A stretch of DNA of 64,000 nucleotides from Butyrivibrio sp. Its GTDB lineage: Bacteria > Bacillota > Clostridia > Lachnospirales > Lachnospiraceae. The stretch's first letter is position 1, and every line of letters begins with the position of its first letter. The stretch lies in contig SVFV01000004.1 in NCBI GenBank assembly GCA_015056655.1, positions 1 to 64,000 of the forward strand. The letters run 5' to 3'. The notes under the pieces were generated by a model. The model worked only from the letters and a program-made list of their open reading frames with translations, did not search any database and was not told the origin of the DNA. A program made the translations under genes and the position numbers. Shown here in pieces: positions 1-8,630 of the stretch.

Positions 1-100
1 AATAACAAATGTGACTAGCCAAGGAGAAAAGCTAGAAATAGTTTTCACTCTTGACAACGGTCACTTCATAACAGGGACTATATATCAGGAGGGAATGGTT

Positions 101-2863
101 ATGAGAAAAGGGGTAAAAGGTTTATTAATGCTGTGTGTAATTATGATTACATTCAGCATTTTTTGTTTGGATGCAAAGGCGGAATCAGAGTATGGTATAG
201 ACGTCATAAACCTGACGCAGACAAGTGCAGAGATAAGCTTTAAAGAGCGTATAGAAAAAGAACTGGAAGAAACGGTCAGGGTAACCAAATATGAAGTTGT
301 TGTTAATGAATTCAAGGATTCAAAAGATGGGAAGTGTGTATTTGAATATAAACCTCAGGGAAATTACACGGGGGATTACACGCAGAAAATAACAGGTCTT
401 GAGCCCAGAAAGATGTACCATGTATACGTTTCGTATAGTATGGAGAGAGATGGATCTGGCATGAAGACGTTGTCTAATACATTTAACACACCTGGATCTG
501 AGGAAGCATTTGCTATTAAACAGGCCGGAAGTACAGATACTTCAATTACAATTGACATGATTGATGCTTTTAATAAATTCGATGAAGTTCTTAAGAAGAG
601 AGGGGAAAGTACAATTAGTTCTTCATATGATATGTTTCTTGGAATTGCCAAAAAGACAGGATCCGGTGACCACGTCAAAGAAGCCAAATATGATGCAATT
701 AATAGAAGCAAGATGATGAAAGAGAAGAAAGCATACCTTACCATTACAGGGCTTGAAGCTTCTTCTCATTATTCAATTTGTGTGATGCTTAGGTATAAGC
801 AGTTTACTAGCGGATTTTCAACAATAGTCTTTTTTACATTAGATGATGCGTATACGGAAGCTAAGAATAATTACTCAAACCTTTCTTTTAAGCCTAAATA
901 CGATTCAAATAATGGAAAGGTTGATTCTTACTACAGTTCAAAGAATATAATCAATATATATCCGCACCACGTCAGAGAATTCACATTTACATCTAACAGT
1001 GAAGACAGTTTGACTGTTGATTGGTCAAAATGGACCGAGAGTCAGAATATTAAAGAGATTAAAATTGGATACTCTTTACTAAGGAGTATTGACCGTGATA
1101 AGGATAAACAAGAATATGGAAGTGTAAACAACATAGGGCCATATGCCAGAGAAGCCATTAATATGAGTGATAAGGCGCCCCTGTCTGTAGCAAATAATGC
1201 AAAAAACTATACTATTACAGGCCTTATGTCAGGTAGCTATTATGGTGTTGTACTTAAGTGTAAGGATTCTGCCGGAAAAATAACGTACTACTACTACGGC
1301 AGTGGTTTGACCAAGGGTGCATATGACGATCATCGTGATTTTATGCGAAAGCATAGGTTTACATCAAGTTATCAGATGCCGTATATGTATGATGCCAAAA
1401 CATATAGAGAGGGTAACAGTACGGTTTTTGACTGGACAGAGGCAATTAATGCATATCTTTCTCAGGATTTTTGGAAGAATTTAAATGCTAAACCCAGCGA
1501 GACTAAAATAGCATATATAGGATATGAAGAAGCTAAGGTATCTTCATATGATAGAACAGAGTTTTATAAGAATGGACTTTCAGGATCCGGTTATTCGACA
1601 TCAGTAGACTGGACAAAATGTATAACAGCAGACTTATGTTGCACAAAGGCAAGAATTTTTGGACTTGATCCATCTAAAAAATATGCATTTGAAGTATGTG
1701 CACCGGTTACCTACTACTACAGGGGAGCAGAGCAAGAAACAGTTGCTTATTTCTATGCTGACGAGACCGGCATAAACTATTTAAAACTCAGAGCAACAGG
1801 ACAGGACCGCGCATCGCGTGAATACAAGGAGAAAGTAGCGGTTCTTAAAAATAAAGGTGTTTTAAATGTCGATATTTCATCAGATGATTTTGCTTTATCA
1901 GGTTATCAGGCAAAAGCCCTCGTTGATATACTTATGATAGCCGGTGAACATAATTCGGTTTTATATCCGGTTCGACATGGGACACATTATATAGATGGTC
2001 AGTATTATGGATATGATCTTAATGGTGATAACGAAGATGACATCAGATTGTTCTACAGTGACTTGGAGACACCTGCTAAATGCAGCATCAGGCTTGCCAA
2101 GGATGACGACTGCACTGTGACAGCAAATAATTTATCTTATACATTTGATAATGCTGCAATTGCAGATATTCAGAAAAAATGCGTAGAAAATAATTATACC
2201 GGTTACTACAGCGGCATCAACTTTATCTTCAAAAATCCTAACAAGGTTGATAGTAAGAAGGACGACAGTTCTTCAAAGCCTTCAAATAATGAGTCGAATA
2301 GCAGCTCAAATGAGAAGCCCGGCAGTAGTTCCAAGAAGGATAATGATGATAAGAGCTCTAAGAAGGATAAGACCGACAATAACGACAATAATGACAATGG
2401 CTCAGGCAAGACTTCAAGTTCTTCTAAGCAGCAAAAGAAGGGTAAGAAGATAACCTATAAGGGTTATAAGTATGAGATTATTTCATCTAATACAGTAAGA
2501 CTTATTGCACCTACTAAGAAATCAGTTAAGACTGTAACTGTTCCTTCCAAGATTAAGTATGCAAAGAAGAACTACAAGGTAACGGAAATTGGTGATTCAG
2601 CATTCAAGGGATGCAAGAAGCTGCAGAAAGTAACCATATCATCCAATGTTAAGACAATTGGTAAAAAAGCATTTTATGGTTGTAAGAAATTAAAGACTGT
2701 AGATATCAAGAGTAAAAACCTTAAGAAAGTCGGAAAGAAGGCTTTTGATAAGACAGCAAAGAACCTCAAGATATCTGTACCAAAGAAGAAGCTGAAAAAC
2801 TATAAGGGTTTACTTAAAAAGGGCGGCGTCAAAGCTGGCAAGATAAAGAGTGCAAAGAAGTAA
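101..2863 (+). CDS. Secreted fibronectin III-like / BspA leucine-rich repeat surface protein
   Basis: Probably an exported adhesion or surface protein of 920 aa. The first 25 residues or so form a signal peptide (MRKGVKGLLMLCVIMITF, then an AKA-type cleavage site). Several FN3-like beta-sandwich units follow, each with the pattern T-x-T-G-L-x-P/S-x-x-x-Y. A Ser/Asn/Asp/Lys-rich low-complexity linker lies at about residues 710-785. The C-terminal 130 residues carry BspA-type LRR_5 repeats (IGDSAFKGCKKLQKVTI, IGKKAFYGCKKLKTVDI). The Lys-rich tail has no LPXTG motif, so attachment may be ionic. I chose ATG 101 because GGAGGG at 88-93 is 7-8 nt away; the in-frame ATG at 95 is too close. Family level is fairly sure; ligand and exact role are unknown. 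Confidence 0.75.
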   Translation: MRKGVKGLLMLCVIMITFSIFCLDAKAESEYGIDVINLTQTSAEISFKERIEKELEETVRVTKYEVVVNEFKDSKDGKCVFEYKPQGNYTGDYTQKITGLEPRKMYHVYVSYSMERDGSGMKTLSNTFNTPGSEEAFAIKQAGSTDTSITIDMIDAFNKFDEVLKKRGESTISSSYDMFLGIAKKTGSGDHVKEAKYDAINRSKMMKEKKAYLTITGLEASSHYSICVMLRYKQFTSGFSTIVFFTLDDAYTEAKNNYSNLSFKPKYDSNNGKVDSYYSSKNIINIYPHHVREFTFTSNSEDSLTVDWSKWTESQNIKEIKIGYSLLRSIDRDKDKQEYGSVNNIGPYAREAINMSDKAPLSVANNAKNYTITGLMSGSYYGVVLKCKDSAGKITYYYYGSGLTKGAYDDHRDFMRKHRFTSSYQMPYMYDAKTYREGNSTVFDWTEAINAYLSQDFWKNLNAKPSETKIAYIGYEEAKVSSYDRTEFYKNGLSGSGYSTSVDWTKCITADLCCTKARIFGLDPSKKYAFEVCAPVTYYYRGAEQETVAYFYADETGINYLKLRATGQDRASREYKEKVAVLKNKGVLNVDISSDDFALSGYQAKALVDILMIAGEHNSVLYPVRHGTHYIDGQYYGYDLNGDNEDDIRLFYSDLETPAKCSIRLAKDDDCTVTANNLSYTFDNAAIADIQKKCVENNYTGYYSGINFIFKNPNKVDSKKDDSSSKPSNNESNSSSNEKPGSSSKKDNDDKSSKKDKTDNNDNNDNGSGKTSSSSKQQKKGKKITYKGYKYEIISSNTVRLIAPTKKSVKTVTVPSKIKYAKKNYKVTEIGDSAFKGCKKLQKVTISSNVKTIGKKAFYGCKKLKTVDIKSKNLKKVGKKAFDKTAKNLKISVPKKKLKNYKGLLKKGGVKAGKIKSAKK

Positions 2864-2916
2864 TTGCTTAAATATGGAATTTAAAAATCTGTAGCTCAAA
2901 TTTGTAAAACATTATG

Positions 2917-2998
2917 AAACAGAGGTAAAAATGTACCGATCTTCAGACGTTAGATTTTAGTTCTAACTTTTGGGATCTGGTACAAAACCTCTGTTTTT
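2917..2998 (+). terminator. Large imperfect hairpin terminator after the surface protein gene
   Basis: AAACAGAGGT at 2917 pairs with ACCTCTGTTT ending at 2996. A second helix (GTACC/GGTAC) and an inner GTTAG/CTAAC hairpin lie inside it, and a T-run follows. The layered structure fits a factor-independent terminator. Confidence 0.65.
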
Positions 2999-3086
2999 CT
3001 TTATTTACAGGTAAACACCTTGTATAATGTGAATTGATTTGTTTTGAAGTAAACAGATATTAACGGAAACGCTAGAGGAGCTTGAA

Positions 3087-3563
3087 ATGGCAGAAAAGAT
3101 AGAAAAGACAAATGTAATGCGAGTGCTCGATGGGAAAAAGATTTCCTATGAGAGCCATTCATATAATCCAGATGCAACGCTGACAGGAGAAGAAATTGCA
3201 GGGATACTGGGTGAGGACCCGGAGAAGGTATTCAAGACTCTGGTGACTCAGGGAAAGTCAGGCACATATTATGTATTTGTTATTCCTGTAAAGGAGGAGC
3301 TTGATTTAAAGAAGGCTGCCAAGGCAGCAGGCGAGAAAGCAATCAGCATGATCAAGCAAAAGGAACTTCTTCCACTAACAGGTTATGTACATGGAGGCTG
3401 TTCACCGATTGGAATGAAAAAGCAGTTTACAACTTTTATCCATGAAACCGCTGAGCAGTATGATCATGTTTTTGTAAGTGCAGGTAAGGTTGGATATCAG
3501 ATAGAGCTTGCTCCTGCAGATCTTATGAGTGTAGGAAGATGTAGTTTGGCAGATTTAATCTGA
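3087..3563 (+). CDS. ybaK: YbaK/EbsC-type Cys-tRNA(Pro) deacylase
   Basis: A 158-aa single-domain protein of the YbaK family, which hydrolyses Cys-tRNA(Pro) mischarged by prolyl-tRNA synthetase (trans-editing in the cytoplasm). Visible family features are the N-terminal KTNVMRVLDGKKI, the core VFKTLVTQGKSGTYYVFVIP, the Lys in LDLKKAAKAAGEKA, and the glycine-rich TGYVHGGCSPIGMKK loop that shapes the pocket. The length is normal for the family. GAGGAG lies 8 nt before the ATG. It appears to be a monocistronic housekeeping gene following the terminator at 2917-2998. Confidence 0.9.
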   Translation: MAEKIEKTNVMRVLDGKKISYESHSYNPDATLTGEEIAGILGEDPEKVFKTLVTQGKSGTYYVFVIPVKEELDLKKAAKAAGEKAISMIKQKELLPLTGYVHGGCSPIGMKKQFTTFIHETAEQYDHVFVSAGKVGYQIELAPADLMSVGRCSLADLI

Positions 3564-3628
3564 TGAATTGGTTTCCGGGGGACATTTAGCACAACGGGAT
3601 AATACTGGAAATCGTTTGGAGGAAAACT

Positions 3629-3739
3629 TTGGGAAGAGATAATGAAAGCAGAATCCCAATCATTAAAGGATATTTGCTTCCTGTAATGGCGCAGGCAGTA
3701 GTTGTGGCAAGGGATGTAAGTGCCAAAGAAGAACGGTAA
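3629..3739 (+). CDS. Possible 36-aa small ORF (TTG start)
   Basis: TTG at 3629 follows GGAGG at 3618-3622 and opens 36 codons (core RIPIIKGYLLPVMAQAVVV) to TAA at 3737. It has one hydrophobic stretch and a charged end (RDVSAKEER). I recognise no family. It could be a small membrane peptide or the tail of a decayed gene between ybaK and the phosphatase. The support is only a good ribosome binding site and an open frame. Confidence 0.25.
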   Translation: MGRDNESRIPIIKGYLLPVMAQAVVVARDVSAKEER

Positions 3740-3779
3740 TATTACGTGTTGCTATATGCTATAAACGGAGAAAACGAAG

Positions 3780-4340
3780 ATGATTTTTTATCTTGTAAGA
3801 CATGGGCAGACAGATTGGAATAAAGAAGAAAGACTTCAGGGGCAGGCCGACATTCCGATGAATGAATTTGGCATATCACAGATGAATGAGCTTGCTGACA
3901 AAATGGCAGCGACAGGCTTTAAAGCAGACAGGATAATTTCAAGCCCGCTTTGCAGAGCAAGAGACAGTGCAGGAATTATCTCAGAGAAGATAGGATTTTC
4001 CGGAGATATTGTTATAGATCCTGATTTTACTGAGAGGAATTTTGGAAAGCTTGAAGGTGTCATCTGGTACCCTGGACTTGATGCTGACAATCCCGAATAT
4101 GGCGCAGAGAAAGTGATGGAGCTTTGTGACAGAGCAAAGAGAGCACTTAGTAAGTATTCTTTTGGTGCTGATGAAAAAGTTATGATTGTAGCTCATGGAG
4201 CGATTTTAACTGCGGTTAAGCTTGTTTTATCTGAAGGGATGCTGGAATACCATGATAGTGATGTTCCAATAATTCAGGGTAATGTTCTTTGCTGCGAGAG
4301 GACAGAAGGAAAAGAACCGAATTATTATCAGATGTTTTGA
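3780..4340 (+). CDS. Histidine phosphatase family protein (phosphoglycerate mutase-like)
   Basis: A 186-aa cytoplasmic phosphatase of the RHG superfamily. The N-terminal LVRHGQTDWN carries the phospho-accepting His. SSPLCRARDSA holds the second Arg, ERNFGKLEG the conserved Glu, and VAHGAILTAV the second catalytic His. The substrate cannot be told from sequence; relatives act on phosphosugars, alpha-ribazole phosphate or small phosphate esters, and no cobalamin genes lie nearby. The ATG follows a weak GGAG. The downstream gene remnant at 4354 begins 13 nt after the stop, so it was probably once co-transcribed. Confidence 0.85.
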   Translation: MIFYLVRHGQTDWNKEERLQGQADIPMNEFGISQMNELADKMAATGFKADRIISSPLCRARDSAGIISEKIGFSGDIVIDPDFTERNFGKLEGVIWYPGLDADNPEYGAEKVMELCDRAKRALSKYSFGADEKVMIVAHGAILTAVKLVLSEGMLEYHDSDVPIIQGNVLCCERTEGKEPNYYQMF

Positions 4341-4353
4341 GAGGTAAAAGAGA

Positions 4354-4458
4354 ATGTATCTCTACCATTATTTTGACAAGCGCACAGGACCCTTCAAGAG
4401 TCTCACAGCACTTTCTGATGGCGAGGCTAAGGCTGTTTTGGAATGCACAATAGAATAA
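4354..4458 (+). pseudogene. N-terminal remnant of a small conserved protein (MYLYHYFDKRTGPF...)
   Basis: ATG at 4354, preceded by GAGGT, opens only 34 codons starting MYLYHYFDKRTGPF and stops at TAA 4456. The opening (LYHY-D/E-K-x-x-GPF-x-x-L-x-x-LS) resembles the start of a longer small protein common in Clostridia, from memory and unverified. The frame stops where the family would continue, and no matching continuation is seen before 4505. I therefore call it a truncated gene; a genuine 34-aa peptide is the alternative. Confidence 0.4.
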
Positions 4459-4504
4459 AGGGCTAAATAGTAGACTAATTTGGAAATTATTTGGAGGATT
4501 TGAC

Positions 4505-5092
4505 ATGGATTATGAAATTATAGAATTAACAAAAGAGGAGTGGAAGGGAACTCCCATAATGATGAAATATACAACTGAAGAATATTTTGACCTTGAGATA
4601 GAGGAAGGGGCAAATGCCATTTCAGCAAAGATGGTTAAGAAAAGGTTTGATACCCCTGTGACTCATTCGCCTGAAGAGTATGATTTCCCAGACAAACTCT
4701 ATCAGGATCACTGGGAAGGTGCACAGGCTTTTGGAATTGTGTCTGAAGAAAATGGTGAAAAGAAGCTTCTTGCCTGCATTGAAATCTGCCCAGAGGAATG
4801 GAGCAACCGCCTCCTTGTTACTGAGCTGTGGGTTGCTGATGAGCTTCACCGTCAGGGAGTTGGCACCAGACTTATGAACCTTGTAAAGGAAAAGGCAAAG
4901 GAGCAGAACAGGCGAGCAATCATGCTTGAAACCCAGTCCTGCAATGTGAGAGCAATTGCATTCTATCAGAAGCAGGGCTTTGAACTTATCGGCTTCGACA
5001 CCTGCTGCTACACAAACCGAGACATCGAACGCCACGAAATTCGCTTTAACTTTGGATACTTCTTTGATAGAGAAGACGGCAGAAGAAGATAA
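4505..5092 (+). CDS. GNAT family N-acetyltransferase
   Basis: A 195-aa acetyl-CoA-dependent acyltransferase. The GNAT core is clear: LLVTELWVADELHRQGVGTRL (beta4 plus the R/Q-x-x-G-x-G/A pyrophosphate loop), followed by MLETQSCNVRAIAFYQKQGF, the beta5-alpha4 segment with the FY-x-K-x-GF signature. An N-terminal region of about 90 residues precedes the core. Substrate unknown; the layout is broadly like small-molecule and antibiotic acetyltransferases, but nothing proves resistance. GGAGG lies 8 nt before the ATG. First of five GNAT genes in a row on this strand. Confidence 0.85.
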   Translation: MDYEIIELTKEEWKGTPIMMKYTTEEYFDLEIEEGANAISAKMVKKRFDTPVTHSPEEYDFPDKLYQDHWEGAQAFGIVSEENGEKKLLACIEICPEEWSNRLLVTELWVADELHRQGVGTRLMNLVKEKAKEQNRRAIMLETQSCNVRAIAFYQKQGFELIGFDTCCYTNRDIERHEIRFNFGYFFDREDGRRR

Positions 5093-5098
5093 TGGTGG

Positions 5099-5408
5099 AA
5101 CCTATTGAAATTGCGAGATCATGAAAAAGCAATAGGTGAAAATGTCCGGGAATACCTATTGGAATTGAGAGAGTATGAGAAAACAATAGGTGAAAATGTC
5201 CGGGAATACCTATTGGAATTGTGAGTATATGAGAAAACAATAGGTAAAAAATGTCCGGGAATGCCTATTGGAATTGAGAGAGTATGAGAAAACAATAGGT
5301 AAAAATGGTCAGGAGTACCTATTGAAATTGCGAGATCATGAAAAAGCAATAGGTGAAATGTGAATAAAATACCTATTGAATATTCAATATTGATGAAAAG
5401 CAATAGAT
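5099..5408. repeat. Six-unit 54-bp tandem array of hairpin-forming repeats
   Basis: Units begin CCTATTG at 5101, 5155, 5209, 5264, 5318 and 5372, so the period is 54 bp (55 once). Each unit has CCTATTG paired with CAATAGG about 22 nt later. The same CAATAGGT can pair instead with ACCTATTG of the next unit, giving two competing hairpin registers. Units 2-4 are nearly identical and units 1, 5 and 6 diverge, as expected for an array that expands and contracts. It fills the whole gap between the GNAT gene and the lipoprotein gene. Confidence 0.9.
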
Positions 5409-5427
5409 AGAAGGGGGGTAAAACACT

Positions 5428-6549
5428 ATGAGAAAGAGATGCTTAGTACTTGGAATTCTTGGTATGGTTATGATGTCTGCCTGCAGTTCGCCTAGTAAGA
5501 CAAATGATCAGGCACAGTCCGTAGATAGTTCTCAGATAGCTGAAGATGAGCAGGCCACCACTGATTCTAAAGAAGCAGTGGATAGCACATCAGAAACAAA
5601 AGAAACAAATACAGAAGAAGCTTCAACAGTTGAAAATACTGACCAGACAGCGACCACAGAAGATTATTCAGATTTAGAAAACTCAAATGAGACTAGCAGA
5701 TCAGTAACTACAGAGCAGGGTGATGTGGAACCACTAATAGCAAAAGTTCTCGAGGGAACAGGCGTTGATGTCCTTGATATAAAAGATTCTGTAATAGCTG
5801 ACTTTGATGGAGATGGCTCAAGGGAAGGCTTTGTTTTCATCGGTGGAGATATTGATGAGGAATGGTCAACCTGTCTGGGACAGCTCTATTTCGTATCAGA
5901 CAATGGCAAGGAAATGCTCAAGGACACTAATTTTGTAGTAAATGACGGGAAGATCATACAGGAATTTCCTGTAAGTGATAAGACCTTTATTGCAGTTGAG
6001 GAGGCCTATACGACCAGCAGCGTAAGCTTCTTGTACTACGTTGAAAATGGTGAGTGCAAAGATTCCTACCTTTCCGGAATAGGTGGATTCTACAAGCCTG
6101 ATTTTGTGGATGATTACGCAATATCCTTAAGCTGCTATGATATGTCATTTGACTATGAAGAGGGCAAAGAAGACGAAGGTATGTACATGGGTCATACCTG
6201 GAAGCCTTACTATTTCTACTATGATGAGGCAACCGGAAGATTTGAGGAATATGTAGGTAAAGAAATTTCTGAAGAAGAACTTAATGCAGCCTGCGGATTT
6301 GATCTTGCTGGAGAAATAAAGGCAGCAGGTAATCAGATTGATGGCATATTAAGGAGAGATAATGGCATTATAAATGTCAATTATTCTTATAAAACAGAAT
6401 ATGAGGGTGGGTCAGTCAGCATTCAGTACAGCAATGTAACCTTCAATGAGAAAACAAAAGAGTTCGTAAATGTGTGGGGCGATGGCGAAAACACATGGGA
6501 GAATTCTAACTTTGGAGGGACTTATCTGACTGCAATTTCAATACAATAA
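5428..6549 (+). CDS. Putative lipoprotein of unknown function
   Basis: A 373-aa predicted lipoprotein. The signal peptide MRKRCLVLGILGMVMMSAC ends in a lipobox (M-S-A-C) with the lipidated Cys at residue 19. A roughly 85-residue Ser/Thr/Glu-rich spacer follows, then a globular domain starting near residue 105 (DSVIADFDGDGSREGFVF), whose D-x-D-x-D-G pattern resembles a calcium-binding or VCBS-like loop. I do not recognise a named family. A GGGGGG purine run lies 7-8 nt before the ATG. The tandem hairpin array lies directly upstream, so it would be in the leader if transcription starts before it. Confidence 0.7.
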   Translation: MRKRCLVLGILGMVMMSACSSPSKTNDQAQSVDSSQIAEDEQATTDSKEAVDSTSETKETNTEEASTVENTDQTATTEDYSDLENSNETSRSVTTEQGDVEPLIAKVLEGTGVDVLDIKDSVIADFDGDGSREGFVFIGGDIDEEWSTCLGQLYFVSDNGKEMLKDTNFVVNDGKIIQEFPVSDKTFIAVEEAYTTSSVSFLYYVENGECKDSYLSGIGGFYKPDFVDDYAISLSCYDMSFDYEEGKEDEGMYMGHTWKPYYFYYDEATGRFEEYVGKEISEEELNAACGFDLAGEIKAAGNQIDGILRRDNGIINVNYSYKTEYEGGSVSIQYSNVTFNEKTKEFVNVWGDGENTWENSNFGGTYLTAISIQ

Positions 6550-6571
6550 AATGACAAGAAGAGGAGAAATT

Positions 6572-7126
6572 ATGAATTACAGACTAGGAAGACTTGAAGA
6601 TTTAGACGCGATCTGCCAGATGGTAGATTTTGCAAAAGACCTCATGTCATCACAGGGAATTGAGCAGTGGGATGAGATTTATCCTGCAAAAGAAGATTTC
6701 AAAGGTGATATCGAAAAAGGCACTTTATATGTGGCGCTGGAAGGTTCCGGAGAAAACAAAGATGAAAACTTTGGAACACATGAAGATGTAGCTTCAAAAA
6801 AATCATCCGATCGTATCGTTGCCATTTATGTTATCAGCACTGAGTGCGATGATGAGTATTTAAAGTGCACCTGGGAGTATGAGAAGCCCTGCATTCTTCA
6901 CAGACTTTGCGTATCACCTGATTATCAGAACAAGGGTATAGGAAAAATTCTTTTAAACAAAATTGAAAATCAGCTTGTCGATATGGGATATGAATCCTGC
7001 AGACTGGATGTTTTTTCTGAGAATCCATTTGCACTTAAGCTCTATGAAAAGAATGGCTATGAGCGCAGAGGACATGCTGACTGGAGAAAGGGCAGATTCT
7101 ACCTGATGGAAAAGAAAATCGGGTAA
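6572..7126 (+). CDS. GNAT family N-acetyltransferase
   Basis: A 184-aa acetyltransferase. ILHRLCVSPDYQNKGIGKILL gives beta4 and the Q-x-x-G-I-G acetyl-CoA loop; CRLDVFSENPFALKLYEKNGY is the C-terminal half with the LYEKNGY signature. I chose ATG 6572 because GAGGAG at 6561-6566 is 5 nt away; the in-frame ATG at 6551 has no ribosome binding site. The sequence resembles the RimI-like group that acts on small molecules or protein N termini, but the substrate is not inferable. Confidence 0.85.
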   Translation: MNYRLGRLEDLDAICQMVDFAKDLMSSQGIEQWDEIYPAKEDFKGDIEKGTLYVALEGSGENKDENFGTHEDVASKKSSDRIVAIYVISTECDDEYLKCTWEYEKPCILHRLCVSPDYQNKGIGKILLNKIENQLVDMGYESCRLDVFSENPFALKLYEKNGYERRGHADWRKGRFYLMEKKIG

Positions 7127-7169
7127 CCTAAAAATATTAATAACAAATAGAGGATCGGATTAAAATTTT

Positions 7170-7634
7170 ATGCTTGAATTATACACACCAAAATATGAAG
7201 ATCTGTGGTTTAAACAGACCATGATGGAGGATGAAGCTACCATGTCTTACAACCACGCCTGGGGAGGGACAATTCCTTTCCCTAAGGAGGAGTGGCAGGA
7301 ATGGTACGATGCATGGATTGTTAACCATGAAAACAAGAGATACTACAGATATCTGAAAAATGAAGATGGCAAATTCGTCGGAGAAATCGCTTATCATCTG
7401 GATAAAATCTTAAAGGGCTATATCACGGATGTCATCATTTATGCAAAGTACAGAGGCCGTGGCTATGGCGGAGAAGGACTCGATATGCTCTGCGAAGCAG
7501 CCAGGGAAAATGGCATAGAAGTTGTATTTGATGACATCGCTATTGATAACCCTTCTGTTAATCTTTTCCTAAAGCATGGCTTTACTGAGGAACAACGAAC
7601 AAAGGATGTAGTGCTTGTAAAAAAAGTGATTTAA
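7170..7634 (+). CDS. GNAT family N-acetyltransferase
   Basis: A 154-aa acetyltransferase. DVIIYAKYRGRGYGGEGLDM is the R-G-x-G-Y-G acetyl-CoA-binding segment and NPSVNLFLKHGF the C-terminal signature. The RimJ-like order (an N-terminal W-x-x-x-M substrate region, then the core) is compatible with amino-group acetylation of a small molecule. The ribosome binding site is distant (GAGGA about 15 nt upstream), so translation may be weak or coupled. Substrate unknown. Confidence 0.8.
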   Translation: MLELYTPKYEDLWFKQTMMEDEATMSYNHAWGGTIPFPKEEWQEWYDAWIVNHENKRYYRYLKNEDGKFVGEIAYHLDKILKGYITDVIIYAKYRGRGYGGEGLDMLCEAARENGIEVVFDDIAIDNPSVNLFLKHGFTEEQRTKDVVLVKKVI

Positions 7635-7647
7635 AAGGAACAACAAA

Positions 7648-8112
7648 ATGACACAATTAAATAAACTTGAAACCAAAGTATTGGCGATAGAGAGCATAGA
7701 CAAAATCAGAGAATTTGAGCATCTGTGCTTTACTACTGACCACTGGAAGCAAGAGGATTGGAAAGATCTTCTTACAGATGAAAGGGCTACTTACTACGCG
7801 CTTATGGATGGCGAAAAAATTGTGGGAGATCTTTTTACCTACAACTGGAGTGGAGAACTTGATTATCTGAAAATCATGAACGTCGCTGTTCATCCTGATT
7901 ACAGGAAGAAGGGACTTGCGACTAAGCTTATGGCATTAGCCAAAAAGGAGTGCGAGGATTCAAAGCTTTCAAGGATTTGTGCAGAGACAAGAGAGAGCAA
8001 TATTGCTATGAAAACAGTATTTGAGCAGAATGGATATACATTAAATGATGTAGAAGAAAACTGCTATGAGAATCCTGTTGAAAGCGGGCACAAATACGTT
8101 TATATCGCATAA
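7648..8112 (+). CDS. GNAT family N-acetyltransferase (RimI-like)
   Basis: A 154-aa acetyltransferase starting 13 nt after the previous gene's stop, with AAAGGA before the ATG. KIMNVAVHPDYRKKGLATKLM supplies the V-x-P-x-x-R/Q-x-x-G-x-A motif, and SNIAMKTVFEQNGY the C-terminal part. It is the closest of the cluster to RimI-type enzymes in length and motif spacing. A ribosomal role is not assumed because tsaB/tsaD-type neighbours are absent. Confidence 0.82.
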   Translation: MTQLNKLETKVLAIESIDKIREFEHLCFTTDHWKQEDWKDLLTDERATYYALMDGEKIVGDLFTYNWSGELDYLKIMNVAVHPDYRKKGLATKLMALAKKECEDSKLSRICAETRESNIAMKTVFEQNGYTLNDVEENCYENPVESGHKYVYIA

Positions 8113-8183
8113 AAATTGCGAATCGGATTTATATAAATGATCCGGAATTTATCAAAATAACTACCAGAAGGAAAGACATAATA

Positions 8184-8627
8184 ATGAAGTATTTAGAGTT
8201 AACAGAAACAAATTTTGATGAAGTAGTAGAAAAATATATTGAGTATTACAACGAAAATGAGGAGGGCTGCTGGACTAAAGAGACAGCATCAAAAAGAATT
8301 CATCAGGTTATGACTACAGAGGACGCAATGTGCCTTGTTCAGTACGATGAAAATGACAAGATGACAGGCTTTGTGATGGGCTATTACAAGCAGTACGATG
8401 ATCTTCTTGCATACTTTCTTGAGGAGATTGTTATCTTTTCAGGCAATCAGGGAAAAGGCTATGGCTCTGAATTCCTTACTGAGCTTGAAAAGAAAGTAAA
8501 AGCAAACGGCGGGGAGCACATAGAATTTCTGTCAGTCAATGACGAGCATCATATGCACTTTTATGGAAAAGCAGGCTATTACGCAGCAGATAACCTGGCA
8601 CTTATGGGTAAGCACTGGGAAAACTAA
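8184..8627 (+). CDS. GNAT family N-acetyltransferase
   Basis: A 147-aa acetyltransferase, last of the five-gene GNAT run. EEIVIFSGNQGKGYGSEFLTE is the acetyl-CoA loop (N-Q-G-K-G-Y-G), and the C-terminal half HMHFYGKAGYY the family signature. An AGAAGG purine run precedes the ATG. The TauE-type permease starts 3 nt after the stop, indicating co-transcription. Substrate unknown. Confidence 0.82.
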   Translation: MKYLELTETNFDEVVEKYIEYYNENEEGCWTKETASKRIHQVMTTEDAMCLVQYDENDKMTGFVMGYYKQYDDLLAYFLEEIVIFSGNQGKGYGSEFLTELEKKVKANGGEHIEFLSVNDEHHMHFYGKAGYYAADNLALMGKHWEN

Positions 8628-8630
8628 GAT

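Noticed and set aside
2206..2453. Short frames on both strands over the low-complexity linker
   Set aside because: They are shadows of the Ser/Asn/Asp/Lys-rich linker of the surface protein.
5046..5403. Minus-strand open frames with 18-aa repeats across the tandem array
   Set aside because: They exist only because the 54-bp period is a multiple of three; no ribosome binding site, and the DNA repeat and hairpin pattern explains them.
5099..5408. CRISPR array
   Set aside because: There are no unique spacers between short identical repeats; the whole 54-bp unit repeats, and no cas genes are nearby.
4505..8627. Antibiotic resistance cluster
   Set aside because: The GNAT folds are clear, but no sequence feature identifies an aminoglycoside, streptothricin or other drug substrate.
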